64,000 nucleotides of DNA from CAVYXK01 sp963772445 (GTDB lineage Bacteria > Pseudomonadota > Alphaproteobacteria > Acetobacterales > Acetobacteraceae): positions 124,001 to 188,000 of the forward strand of contig CAVYXK010000009.1 in the NCBI GenBank assembly GCA_963772445.1, in the 5' to 3' direction. Both the position numbers and the translations under genes were made by a program. The notes under the pieces were generated by a model. That model did no database searches. It was not told where the DNA came from and saw only the letters and a program-made list of their open reading frames with translations. Below are positions 43,719 through 53,282 of the stretch, one piece after another (positions within the stretch are counted from its first letter, which is position 1; each line of letters begins with the position of its first letter).

Positions 43719-45185
43719 ATGCCTGATTCGGGTCCGCGCTCCGCGGCCACCTTTGCCGATACATATGAAACCGATGTCCCCGCCAGGCTCGATCGACTGC
43801 CCTGGGCGAACTTCCACTGGCTGGTGATCTGCGGCCTAGGCATCGCTTGGATCCTGGACGGGCTGGAAGTCACACTGGTCGGCTCGCTCTCCGGTGCAAT
43901 CGCGAACAGCCCAGTGCTGCACCTCTCGGCGGAGCAAGTCGGTTTTACCGCGAGTGCGTACCTTGTCGGCGCAGTCTCCGGCGCCATGGTGTTCGGCTAC
44001 CTGACCGACGTGCTGGGCCGGAAGAAGCTGTTTAGCGTCACTGTGCTGGTTTATTTGGTCGCCACCGTCGCGACTGGCGCATCCTGGAGCTTCTGGTCCT
44101 TCGCGCTGTTCCGATTCTTCACCGGCGCCGGCATCGGCGGCGAATACGCCGCGGTCAATGCTGCGATCCAGGAGCTGATCCCGGCGCGGCGGCGCGGCTT
44201 CACCGACCTTGTGATCAATGGCAGTTTCTGGATTGGCGCGGCGATTGGTGCCGGTGGTTCCGTGGTGGTGTTGAATCCGAGGCTCCTGCCGCCCGATATC
44301 GGCTGGCGCGTGGCTTTCGTTATCGGCGGTGTGCTCGGCGGCATCGTGCTGTTCCTGCGCCGCTGGATACCGGAAAGTCCGCGGTGGCTGATGACTCATG
44401 GCCGTCCCGAAGAGGCCGAGCAGGTGGTGCATGGGATCGAGGAGCGGGTCGCGGCTGAGATCGGCATCCCGCTGCCGCCGGTGCCGCCGATTCGCATCCG
44501 GTTGCGTACCGACGTGCATTCCTGGTTCCTGGCCGGCATGCGTGCGCTGTTTACGCAATATGGCCGACGTACCATTCTCGGCGTGGTACTGATGGCGACG
44601 CAGGCTTTCTGCTATAACGCAGTGTTCTTCACGTACGCGCTGATCCTGACGAAATTCTATGGTGTCGCGGCGGACAGCGTCGGGCTGTTCATTCTGCCTT
44701 TCGCCGCCGGCAATTTCCTGGGGCCGCTGCTGCTCGGCAGGCTGTTCGACACGATCGGACGACGACCGATGATCACCGCGACCTATGCAATATCCGGCAT
44801 CCTGATGGCGATTACCGGCTGGCTGTTCGCACATGCCGGTTTGTCCGCGGGGGCGCAGACCGGGGCGTGGACCGTTATTTTCTTCGTGGCGTCCGCGGCC
44901 GCGAGCTCCGCGTATCTGACCGTTGGCGAGAACTTCCCGCTGGAGGTGCGCGCGGTGGCGATCGCGTTGTTCTATGCGTTCGGAACCGGTGTGGGCGGCG
45001 TCGCCGGACCAGCTCTGTTCGGCGCGCTGATCGACACCGGGTCGCGCACGTCGATCATGTGGGGATATCTGTTGGGCGGCTTCCTGATGCTGGTCGGCGC
45101 CGCGACCGCGGCGGTGCTGGTGGTTTCTGCCGAGCGGCGGCCGCTGGAGGAAGTGGCGCCTCCTTTGTCAGAGGTCGGTCGCTGA
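43719..45185 (+). CDS. MFS transporter, sugar/acid-type
   Basis: 488-residue inner-membrane protein with 12 predicted helices. Signatures are GYLTDVLGRKKLFS after helix 2, RFFTGAGIGGEYAAVNAAIQ at helix 4, RRWIPESPRWLMTHGR before the central loop, and LFDTIGRRPMI in the second half. This is the sugar/metabolite:H+ symporter type. It is divergent from the amidase operon, so it may serve the same substrate, but nothing proves it. Confidence 0.9.
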   Translation: MPDSGPRSAATFADTYETDVPARLDRLPWANFHWLVICGLGIAWILDGLEVTLVGSLSGAIANSPVLHLSAEQVGFTASAYLVGAVSGAMVFGYLTDVLGRKKLFSVTVLVYLVATVATGASWSFWSFALFRFFTGAGIGGEYAAVNAAIQELIPARRRGFTDLVINGSFWIGAAIGAGGSVVVLNPRLLPPDIGWRVAFVIGGVLGGIVLFLRRWIPESPRWLMTHGRPEEAEQVVHGIEERVAAEIGIPLPPVPPIRIRLRTDVHSWFLAGMRALFTQYGRRTILGVVLMATQAFCYNAVFFTYALILTKFYGVAADSVGLFILPFAAGNFLGPLLLGRLFDTIGRRPMITATYAISGILMAITGWLFAHAGLSAGAQTGAWTVIFFVASAAASSAYLTVGENFPLEVRAVAIALFYAFGTGVGGVAGPALFGALIDTGSRTSIMWGYLLGGFLMLVGAATAAVLVVSAERRPLEEVAPPLSEVGR

Positions 45186-45513
45186 CGACAGCCCGGTCTG
45201 TTCGATAACTGCGTTGCGCGAAAGCATGACCGGCCGGCACCTGCTTCGCGGTCGGCGCCCTGAAATCTCCGATCATTTTGAAATCTACTCATCACACCCG
45301 GTTGAGGCACTGACCTAGATCAATGACTTTGCCGTCACAGCATGACGCCCTGCCTCCGGTTGGCGAATATCGACAGCGGCCTCGACGCTCTGAAGATGGC
45401 AAGGTCCTACGTACCTCGTTCGATGAATCCAAGGAGAAAGCCCTACGCGATGCGCTTCCGCGGTGGGCTTCCCGCAGCCAGTGCACGTAAACTGATGTGA
45501 TAGGAGACTTCCA
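45186..45513. other. Intergenic region without recognised feature
   Basis: 328 bases. I see no gene, RNA or clear repeat. The ribosome site for the next gene (AGGAGACTTCC) is at its end. Confidence 0.6.
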
Positions 45514-46128
45514 ATGATATCGTTCGATCCAGATCTCAACGGCATGCAACGCGCAGTCAGGGATGCCCTGAACGCCCACTGGCGACTATTTATGTTCCAA
45601 GGCGTGGTCATGATCATCCTTGGTGCCCTGGCCATCGTTGTGCCGGTGGTATCTACGTTGGCCATCGCCGTATTTGTTGGCTGGCTGTTCCTCATCAGCG
45701 GGGTCATCGGGCTAGTGGCAATGTTCTCGGCCCATGACGTCCCTGCGTTTGTGTGGAGTCTTATCACCGCGGCGCTGTCGGTGGCGATTGGCGTCATGCT
45801 GATCTGGAACCCGGTCGCGGGCACACTGGCGCTCACGATCGTTCTGACCGCGTTCTTCATCGCCGAGGGCGTCTTCCAAATCGCAACGTCGATCAGCTAT
45901 CGTGAGATTATGGGCAGCCTGTGGGGCTGGTTGCTGGTAAGCGGCATTGCGGATCTGGTGTTGGCGGTGATCATAATTCTCGGCTGGCCAATGAGCGCCA
46001 CGTGGACACTGGGCCTTCTCGTCGGCATCAACCTGATCACCTCGGGTTGGGCAATCGCGATGGCAGCGCTTGCCGGGCACAACCTGGCCAAGACGATGAC
46101 CGATTTCACCGCGCCGGCACACGGCTGA
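45514..46128 (+). CDS. HdeD-family membrane protein
   Basis: 204 residues with six transmembrane helices in three similar pairs, the DUF308/HdeD architecture (for example QGVVMIILGALAIVVPVVST and ALSVAIGVMLIWNPVAGTLA). HdeD is linked to acid stress in enterobacteria; the molecular function is unknown. AGGAGACTTCC precedes the ATG. Confidence 0.88.
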   Translation: MISFDPDLNGMQRAVRDALNAHWRLFMFQGVVMIILGALAIVVPVVSTLAIAVFVGWLFLISGVIGLVAMFSAHDVPAFVWSLITAALSVAIGVMLIWNPVAGTLALTIVLTAFFIAEGVFQIATSISYREIMGSLWGWLLVSGIADLVLAVIIILGWPMSATWTLGLLVGINLITSGWAIAMAALAGHNLAKTMTDFTAPAHG

Positions 46129-46542
46129 TCAATGTCGCACTGCACGGGCAAGCGTAGTGGAGGCTGGCGTCGCAGAAGGCGGCTCGCACCCGTCATGAAG
46201 TGCCCCTAGGGATACAGCGTAACTCGGCGGAGGACTGCGGGGCATAACTACGAGAACTGTAGTGAGTGGGCTGTCACGTCGTGTGAAGAGCTTTTCTGGT
46301 AGGATTTTCGAAATGGGCAAATTGACGATCGTGGGGATGGCTTTGGTGCTCATCGGCTTGCTCGGGTTCGCGATCCCCAGTTTCACAACGCGACACGCCA
46401 AGGACGTGGCTAAGATCGGCGACCTAAAGGTTCAAACCACGGAGAGCACCATGCACTTCATTCCGCCGATATTCAGCGGAGGCGTATTGCTTCTTGGTGT
46501 TACCTTGATCTCGCGAGTCCAGAGTTCCGGAGGAATTTCGGC

Positions 46543-47944
46543 TCAGGAGGCTAGGCGGAAGGCCTCCATTTTATTGGTGTCCTGTCGTTCGATGACGAAT
46601 TTCGCGAAGGTGTTGCTCGGGGTGGCATTCAAGAGAAATTCCGGCAGGCTCTGGCGCAGGGCATTGGCCACGACCAGCTCCGAGGGCGGGATGCCGGGCC
46701 GAATGGTTCGCAGCCAGGAGCCGAAGGAATTCCAGACGGCCTGAGGGAAGGCGACGGCCAGATACTGAAGCAGTCCCTGGCAGACGACACCCGCCTGGAT
46801 GAAGACGTGGTAGGCGTGGAGCTTGCGTTTGACGGCGTTGCGGTATTCCAGCAACTCACGATGGAGATGTTGATTGCCACTGCGGCGGCGCAGCGGCTTC
46901 ATGTCGGACATCCAGAAATGGTAGGTAAACGAACCGATCAGCCGCACCGCCTGCTTGAACGTGTGCTCGATCTTGAAGCGCAGACCGTACAGGCGAATGA
47001 TCTCGATAGCCTCCAAAGAGGTGTCGGTGCACATCAGGAGGCACGAGCCTCTTACTGGATAAATCACCGCCACGAAGCGCACGAGTCGACCGGCCGGGCG
47101 CCACAGCAGGTCGCGGACCCGATACTGGATGGTCACCTGGTGCTCGCCGTAGACGGGACTTTCGGCCTGTTGGAAGCCCTTGGGGTCTTCCAGCAGGGAT
47201 CTGAGCTTGACCTTGCTGCCATAAACTCTGGGCCGGCCTCTCTTCCGCGGGCCACGCTGCTGGTGGGCGGTGTAGGCGACGGCGTTGGACTTCACCCGCG
47301 TGACCAGGTGGTTGTTCTCCTCGAGCAGGCCGGTGACGATCTTGCGCGCGGCATAGTAGGCGTCGGCGACGAAGTAGAAGGGTTCTGCGATGGCGACGAT
47401 CCCGAGGAGCGCAAGCATCTTGTCGAGCAGGGTGCGGCGATCGCGATTGGACCACACCAACCCTTCGTGGATTCGCATGGCGAGCGGCACGGCGAAGACG
47501 CTGGCTGCGGCCTGAACGAGCACGCTCACAGCCTGGAGGGAATGTCCCATGATGAATTCGGGCTTGGTGTTCGAACTCGGACTGCTGATGCAGGAGTTTG
47601 ACCGCCGGCATCTTGCGCCCGCGCTTTGGGATCTTGATGCCGTCGCCGACCACGATACACCTTCCGTTGATGCGCAGCGGCTGCGGGAATAGCCGCAGCA
47701 CCACCTGGGTCCACAGCGCCGCGAGCCGATCGAGCTTCACGGCGGGGCTGTGAAAGTGATCGACGAGCTTGTTGTAGAAGCGAGCCTCGAGCTTCAGCGC
47801 CCGCACGAGGCTGGTTACGCCCAGCAGTTCCGTCCGCACCGTGAAGCCTGCCACGGCGGTGGCGAACCACAGGAAGGTGCGCAGACGCGAGAACGCCGGA
47901 CGCAGCAGCCAAATCGCATTCCACCAGGGCATCCACAGCGGCAT
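46543..47944 (-). pseudogene. DDE-type transposase, one frameshift
   Basis: The N-terminal part (from 47944) reads GDGIKIPKRGRKMPAVKLLH, then an extra base at about 47572-47575 breaks the frame. Removing it gives QQSESNTKPEFIMGHSLQAV and continues to 46543. Catalytic features include Asp in VVGDGIK, Asp in FVADAYYAA and the IEHTFKQAVRLIG helix with Glu. The whole protein would be about 465 residues. Unless the frameshift is an error or is programmed, this copy cannot transpose by itself. Confidence 0.78.
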
Positions 47945-47997
47945 CGGGCCCTCTCAATTCTGTTGCCAGCATAGTATAGCACTGGTATGCTAAACCT

Positions 47998-48315
47998 ATG
48001 ACAAACAAACGCCTGGCAGTGATCAGAAAGCGCATTGGAAGCATCAAGGCGCAGCTGGCCGGCATTGAAGACATGCGGCCCGGATCGCTCACCCGCCAGT
48101 ACAAGGATCCAGAGAACCGGAGGGGACCCTACTACCAGCTCAGCTACACGCGGCAGATGAGGAGCCGGACCGAATATGTTCCGCGCGACTATCTGCCCGA
48201 GGTGCGGCGTGAGATCCGCAACTATAAGCGCTTCAAGGCGCTCACCGCCCAGTGGATCGCCTTGAGCATCGAGCAGAGCCGCTTGATGATGAAGCGAGCC
48301 TTGCGACGGCAATGA
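47998..48315 (+). CDS. DUF6788-family passenger protein of the IS
   Basis: 105 residues, basic, with RPGSLTRQYKDPE and GPYYQLSYTRQMRSRTEYVP, a pattern I know from small proteins encoded beside transposases, there often with a Cys-rich knuckle that is missing here. Probably DNA-binding and involved in transposition or its control; this is inference. It is divergent from the transposase gene with a shared 50-bp promoter region. Confidence 0.7.
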   Translation: MTNKRLAVIRKRIGSIKAQLAGIEDMRPGSLTRQYKDPENRRGPYYQLSYTRQMRSRTEYVPRDYLPEVRREIRNYKRFKALTAQWIALSIEQSRLMMKRALRRQ

Positions 48316-48337
48316 CCCGCGGTGCTATCCTCATCCG

Positions 48338-48721
48338 ATGGGCAAGCGACGCGCAAAACACCCCTTCGAGAACAACCCGTTCACTGACGCCTTCCTCGAA
48401 TGGATGGGCTCGTCCGAGGGGGAACGCTCGGTCTACGCGCTCGATCTGGTCTTCGCCGCACTGGATAATGCCAACGTCGACCCCAAACGGCGCAAGATCG
48501 TCTGGGACGACGGGAAACGGCTGTCGATCGAGCAGTCGGCAGAACGCATCCATGCCGAGCATCCGGACGTGCCGCGCGACTTGATCGAAACTCACGTGCT
48601 CGGGTGGCTCGAGGGCTTTGCGCCGGAATCCTACTCCGAACGCCAGCTCGAGGAGCTCGACCGGCTCACTGAGCAGTGGCTTGACGACTACGAGCGAAAG
48701 TCACAGGCCGCCAGGAAGTAA
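48338..48721 (+). CDS. Second passenger protein of the IS, unknown
   Basis: 127 residues, acidic and mostly helical (SIEQSAERIHAEHPDVPRDL, ERQLEELDRLTEQWLDDYER). No domain recognised. It starts 22 bases after the DUF6788 gene and ends 22 bases before the right terminus, so it belongs to the element. A near-identical partial copy lies at 63750-64000. Confidence 0.7.
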   Translation: MGKRRAKHPFENNPFTDAFLEWMGSSEGERSVYALDLVFAALDNANVDPKRRKIVWDDGKRLSIEQSAERIHAEHPDVPRDLIETHVLGWLEGFAPESYSERQLEELDRLTEQWLDDYERKSQAARK

Positions 48722-48942
48722 CCCAGAACTCGGCACTCTCGAGCTTGATGGGAGCGGGGTTTTATCAGAGCCGTTGAGCCCCTGAGCTGGCCCATCTCGC
48801 GCGTCGCGACCCGGCGCGTCGTCGGGATCGCCGTTGTAATGCTGAACGCGAGGTTGATATTGGCGCCGTTCCCGCTGAGCAACGTGCTTCCGGCCCTCAC
48901 GCGGGGAGCTCGTCACGCGCACCTTCCGGAGCAAGACAAGAC

Positions 48943-49602
48943 ATGATCCCTCTCAGTGACGCATCGCGACGCCCCTCACGCTTTCCCATCGTCACCACCA
49001 GTATCATCGCGCTGAATGGGCTGGTCTTCGTGCTCGAATTGATGGGAGGCGATGAATTTGTCATCCGTTGGTCGGCGGTGCCTGCCGACATAACGGCCGG
49101 CCATCACCTGATCACCATTCTGATGTGCATGTTCATGCACGCGAGCTGGTCGCACATTCTTGGCAACATGGTGTTCCTCTGGGCGTTCGGCCCGGAAATC
49201 GAAGACGTCATGGGTCCCGGGCGGTACGCGACGTTCTATCTGGCCGGTGGGGTGGTATCGGCGCTGGCGCAGGTCGCGGTCGATCCCGGATCCACGCTTC
49301 CCAGTCTGGGTGCCAGCGGGGCGATCGCCGCTGTGATGGGCGCGTTTCTGATCACCTATCCGCGCGATAAGATTCGTACGATCCTGGTGTTCGGCTTCTT
49401 CGTTCGCGTCACGTTCATACCAGCCGCACTTCTCATCGGGTTTTGGTTTCTTATTCAGCTTCTTAGCTTTGGCGTGATCGCGGACGTGCAGTCGGGCGGC
49501 GTGGCCTATATGGCTCACATCGGCGGCATGATCTTCGGGGCCGTCACCGCTCGCCTGTTCGAGTACCCACGCCGGCCCTCCGGACTATGGGACGAAGACT
49601 GA
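48943..49602 (+). CDS. Rhomboid-family intramembrane serine protease
   Basis: 219 residues with six helices. The catalytic Ser lies in GASGAIAAVMGAF and the catalytic His in YMAHIGGMIFGA; the conserved HASWSHILGNMVFLW loop with His and Asn for the oxyanion region is also present. It should cleave membrane proteins within the bilayer; the substrate is unknown. Confidence 0.92.
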   Translation: MIPLSDASRRPSRFPIVTTSIIALNGLVFVLELMGGDEFVIRWSAVPADITAGHHLITILMCMFMHASWSHILGNMVFLWAFGPEIEDVMGPGRYATFYLAGGVVSALAQVAVDPGSTLPSLGASGAIAAVMGAFLITYPRDKIRTILVFGFFVRVTFIPAALLIGFWFLIQLLSFGVIADVQSGGVAYMAHIGGMIFGAVTARLFEYPRRPSGLWDED

Positions 49603-49792
49603 TCGCACCTGGGGTCCACAGTTGAAGCTGGCGGTCCGCCCGTTGAATTGAATATGAGAGTTTTGTCCGGCCAGCGCGTAACACCACGGTAGTCGTATGG
49701 CGATGAGTGCTTACCGCCTATCAGGTTCGTGGTGCCCCGCTGGGGACAGCCCTTCGTCACCTTGCGTTTGCCTCGGTTGATGGAGACACCCG

Positions 49793-51580
49793 ATGTCCCG
49801 CCCAGTTTGGCTAGGGCCGCCGCCGTTCCCAGGCAGTCTTCTCACCAAGGCGGGATCCGCGACGACCCGGCGCGCCGTTGCTGGGCAGAGCGGAGTGCTG
49901 GTTGACCTGGCTGCCATTGCGCTGGTTGTCACCGTCGTGGCGGTCCTGGCAATTGGCGTCGTCGGGATGTTCGCGCCGATGTCCGCCATCCAGACCCAGT
50001 CAGCCTCGCTTGATCCTCGCTTGCTGCCCGGGTACGCGGTCAGGACCGTATTGCGCATGCTCGCGGCCATGGTCGCTTCCCTGGTCTTCACGCTGACCTA
50101 CGGAACATTGGCCGCGAAGAGCCGGCGGGCCGGGATGGTCCTCATCCCCCTGCTGGACATTCTGCAGTCAGTGCCGGTCCTGGGATATCTCTCCTTCACT
50201 GTAACATTCTTTCTGATGTTGTTCCCGCATCGCGTGTTGGGGGCGGAGCTGGCCTCGATCTTCGCCATTTTCACCAGTCAGGCGTGGAACATGGCGTTCA
50301 GCTTTTTCCAGGCCTTGCGGACCGTGCCGCGCGATCTCGATGAGGCGAGCCGTGGCTTCCGCTTCTCGTCGTGGCAACGGTTCTGGCGGCTCGAGTTTCC
50401 GTTCGCCGTGCCCGGGCTGGTGTGGAACATGATGATGAGCATGTCCGGCGGCTGGTTCTTTGTCGTTGCGTCCGAAGCGATCACCGTCAACGGCCAGCAG
50501 ATTGCGCTCCCTGGCATCGGCTCGTACGTGGCGCTGGCGATCCAGCAGAAAAGTCTTGCTGGGGTCGGCTGGGCCATCCTCGCAATGACCCTGGTGATCC
50601 TGGTGTATGATCAGTTGATGTTCCGGCCGCTGGTCGTCTGGTCGGACAGCTTCCGCGTCGAGCAGACCGCCGCGCAGACGACGCCGCACTCGTGGTTCCT
50701 GCAGTTGCTGCGACATTCCCGCGTGATGCACCTTGCGGCGCGCCCCGCGGAATTTGGTATGCGACGCCTGTTCCGAGCCCGGCTGCTCAATCTTGTCCCG
50801 GCCAGGGATTTGACGACCGTCCCATCAAGGGCCGGGCGGCTGCTGGACGTGGCCTGGTACGCTTGTATCGGTGTGGCGACGGCCTGGATCGTCAGCGACA
50901 TCGTGCGCTTCATCGCGACCGGCGTCGGCTGGGGCAACGTCTGGCTGACCCTGGAGCTTGGCGCATTCACCCTGCTGCGTGTGGCGTCCATGGTCGCGTT
51001 GGCCTCGCTGATCTGGGTCCCGATCGGGGTCATCATCGGCTTACGTCCCAAGCTGGCGGAGCTGGTGCAGCCGCTGGCGCAGTTTCTCGCGGCCTTCCCG
51101 GCCAACCTGCTGTTCCCGTTCTTCGTCATTCCCATCGTCCGGTTTCACCTCAACGCCGAAATCTGGCTCACCCCGCTTATGATCGTGGGAACCCAGTGGT
51201 ATATCCTGTTCAACGTCATCGCCGGCGCCACCGCCTACCCGACGGATTTTCTCGAAGCCGCGAAAACCTTCCGCTTTCACGGCTGGCAGTGGTGGCGGTG
51301 CGCCTTGTTGCCGGGCATCTTTCCCTATTACGTGACGGGAGCGATCACCGCTGCCGGCGGCGCCTGGAACGCCAGCATTGTTTCCGAGGTGGCATCATGG
51401 GGGTCCGATCACCTCACTGCCCATGGTCTCGGTGCCTACATCGCCCAGATGACCACCGCCGGCGACTTTCCGCGCATCGTGCTTGGGATCGCAATGATGT
51501 CTGCATTCGTGGTGTTGTTCAACCGTGGGCTGTGGCGACCGCTCTATGCCTATGGCGAGCGCAACTGTCGGCTGGACTGA
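49793..51580 (+). CDS. ABC transporter permease, two fused domains (nitrate/sulfonate type)
   Basis: 595-residue inner-membrane protein with two BPD-type permease domains in tandem. EAA-loop motifs are seen in each half: RTVPRDLDEASRGFRFSSWQ and PTDFLEAAKTFRFHGWQWWR. Two-domain permeases of this kind work with a single ATPase, here the next gene 12 bases downstream. The solute-binding protein gene is not adjacent, so the substrate cannot be told; nitrate, sulfonates and bicarbonate are typical for the family. Confidence 0.9.
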   Translation: MSRPVWLGPPPFPGSLLTKAGSATTRRAVAGQSGVLVDLAAIALVVTVVAVLAIGVVGMFAPMSAIQTQSASLDPRLLPGYAVRTVLRMLAAMVASLVFTLTYGTLAAKSRRAGMVLIPLLDILQSVPVLGYLSFTVTFFLMLFPHRVLGAELASIFAIFTSQAWNMAFSFFQALRTVPRDLDEASRGFRFSSWQRFWRLEFPFAVPGLVWNMMMSMSGGWFFVVASEAITVNGQQIALPGIGSYVALAIQQKSLAGVGWAILAMTLVILVYDQLMFRPLVVWSDSFRVEQTAAQTTPHSWFLQLLRHSRVMHLAARPAEFGMRRLFRARLLNLVPARDLTTVPSRAGRLLDVAWYACIGVATAWIVSDIVRFIATGVGWGNVWLTLELGAFTLLRVASMVALASLIWVPIGVIIGLRPKLAELVQPLAQFLAAFPANLLFPFFVIPIVRFHLNAEIWLTPLMIVGTQWYILFNVIAGATAYPTDFLEAAKTFRFHGWQWWRCALLPGIFPYYVTGAITAAGGAWNASIVSEVASWGSDHLTAHGLGAYIAQMTTAGDFPRIVLGIAMMSAFVVLFNRGLWRPLYAYGERNCRLD

Positions 51581-51592
51581 AAGGAAACAAGC

Positions 51593-52918
51593 GTGCTTCA
51601 GACGATCGAGGCTGGCAGCGTTGTGGGCGAAACCGAACTCGAGCTCCGCCACATCCGCAAGACATATCCGACGCCCTCGGGCCAGCCCTTCCTGGTACTG
51701 GACGACATCAACCTGACCCTGCACGCGGACGAGATCGTCGGACTGCTGGGCCGCTCCGGCTGCGGGAAGTCCACGCTGCTTCGGGTTGTGTCGGGTCTGG
51801 TGTCGCCGGCGAGCGGCGAGATCCTCTATCGCGGCTCCCCCGTGCGAGGGCCGGCTGAAGGGATCTCCATGGTGTTCCAAACCTTCGCGCTGTTCCCTTG
51901 GCTGACGGTGCTGGAGAATGTTCAGGCGGGACTGGACGCGATCGGCGTTGCCGAAACCGAAGCCCGGACGCGCGCGCTGTCGGCCATCGATCTGATCGGG
52001 CTCGACGGGTTCGAAAGCGCGTACCCAAGGGAACTTTCCGGCGGCATGCGCCAGCGCGTCGGCTTCGCGCGGGCCTTAGTTGTCCGCCCCACGATCTTGT
52101 TGATGGATGAGCCGTTCTCGGCGCTCGACGTGCTGACGGGCGAGATATTGCGCAGCGACTTCATCGAGTTGTGGACGGCGAAGCACCTCGCGATCAAATC
52201 GGTCCTGCTGGTGACCCACAATATCGAGGAGGCGGCCTTCATGTGCGACCGCATCCTGATTCTGTCGTCCAACCCGGGCCGTATCGCCGCGGAGCTCGCC
52301 GTCGAGCTGCCCCGACCGCGCGAGCGGCTCGCGACTGCCTTTCGTGACGTCGTCGATGACATTTACAGCCGGATGACGGCAGGACCGGCGCCGACCGCGG
52401 GCAACAAGCCGCCGGGGCCGATGGCGAGCATCAGCACCAAGCTGCCGAACATGTCGGGCATGCGGATCGTCGGCATGGCAGAGGTGTTGTCGCAACCACC
52501 TTTCAATGGTCATGCCGACCTTCCCGCCCTCGCGGCGCGCCTGCATCTTCAGGTGAACGATCTGTTTCGCCTGGGAGAGGTGACGCAGATGATAGGTTTT
52601 GCCGAACTGCGCGGCGGCGATCTGCACCTGACTGCGGCAGGCCGAGCCCTTGCCAAGGCGGACATGGCAGGCCGCAAGCGCCTGTTCGCCGATCACCTGC
52701 TGCGCTCGGTCCCGCTAGCGGCGCATATCCGCCGGATACTCGATGAGCGACCCAGCCATACGGCTCCCCGTGACCGCTTCCTCACCGAACTGGAAGACCA
52801 TCTGAGCACCGAGGACGCCGAGCACACACTCAGTGCCGTCATTGGCTGGGGGCGATATGCGGAATGCTTCGCCTACGATCACCCGCGTCGGATGTTCAGC
52901 CTGGAAAATCCACGATGA
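51593..52918 (+). CDS. ABC transporter ATPase with C-terminal AAA-associated domain
   Basis: 441 residues. Walker A GLLGRSGCGKSTLL, signature LSGGMRQRVGFARAL, Walker B ILLMDEPFSALD and the H-loop LLVTHNIEEA are all intact. The last 150 residues form the AAA-associated winged domain seen in nitrate/sulfonate ATPases, perhaps sensing the substrate. The GTG start at 51593 has AAGGAAACAA upstream. It forms an operon with the two-domain permease. Confidence 0.92.
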   Translation: MLQTIEAGSVVGETELELRHIRKTYPTPSGQPFLVLDDINLTLHADEIVGLLGRSGCGKSTLLRVVSGLVSPASGEILYRGSPVRGPAEGISMVFQTFALFPWLTVLENVQAGLDAIGVAETEARTRALSAIDLIGLDGFESAYPRELSGGMRQRVGFARALVVRPTILLMDEPFSALDVLTGEILRSDFIELWTAKHLAIKSVLLVTHNIEEAAFMCDRILILSSNPGRIAAELAVELPRPRERLATAFRDVVDDIYSRMTAGPAPTAGNKPPGPMASISTKLPNMSGMRIVGMAEVLSQPPFNGHADLPALAARLHLQVNDLFRLGEVTQMIGFAELRGGDLHLTAAGRALAKADMAGRKRLFADHLLRSVPLAAHIRRILDERPSHTAPRDRFLTELEDHLSTEDAEHTLSAVIGWGRYAECFAYDHPRRMFSLENPR

Positions 52919-53282
52919 ATGGCCGGCAATGCCTCCCGACCTCATTGCCGCACTGACCACCCCTCCGCATTGGCCTTCGGCGTGAAGCGAATTCACCACG
53001 GTGATGAGCTTGGCAACCGGATAGCGCTTCTTATCGCGGCTGACCTGGATCATCGTTGCACCATGGAAGCGTCGGTTCTGTTCTGTTACCGCGCCCGCCT
53101 ACGCCGTCGAATAACGGCTATTGGCGCGTCTTCCTCATTGAGGAAGGCGCCCTGGGAACTTCCGCTTTCCACCAAAGCGGTCGTCGAACCGGCTCGCCAG
53201 TGTAAAGCCCTGACCGCAGTAGACTTGCCGGAGGGCGGTGTTTGGGCCACTTGCCTCATCCTGGCCAGGCGATGAGGGACCA
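52919..53282. other. Intergenic region without recognised gene
   Basis: 364 bases with no protein-like frame on either strand. I see no strong repeat; the ribosome site GATGAGGGA for the next gene is at its right end. Confidence 0.55.

Larger units (their letters stand above)
46510..48743. mobile_element. 2.2-kb IS with transposase and two passenger genes
   Basis: Terminal inverted repeats CTCGCGAGTCCAGAGTTCCGG (left, given here as CTCG, CGAGTCCAGAGTTCCGG) and CTCGAGAGTGCCGAGTTCTGG (right end complement; first part CTCGAGAGTGCC) match at most positions. The hexamer CTTGAT flanks both sides (46504-46509, 48744-48749). Contents are a frameshifted transposase gene on the minus strand and, divergently, a DUF6788 gene and a second small gene. 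A second copy starts at 63728 in the opposite orientation and runs out of the window. I cannot name the IS family with confidence. Confidence 0.85.
46313..48777 (+). pseudogene. Small two-helix membrane protein gene split by an IS
   Basis: The 5' part (46313-46509) encodes MGKLTIVGMALVLIGLLGFA, a short polar region, then a second helix (PPIFSGGVLLLGVTL). The 2.2-kb IS entered near the end of the gene. Taking out 46510-48743 and one copy of CTTGAT restores GVTLMGAGFYQSR and a stop at 48775-48777, giving a protein of about 73 residues of the DUF3185-like type. In its present state the frame continues into the IS and has a different tail. Function unknown. Confidence 0.75.
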
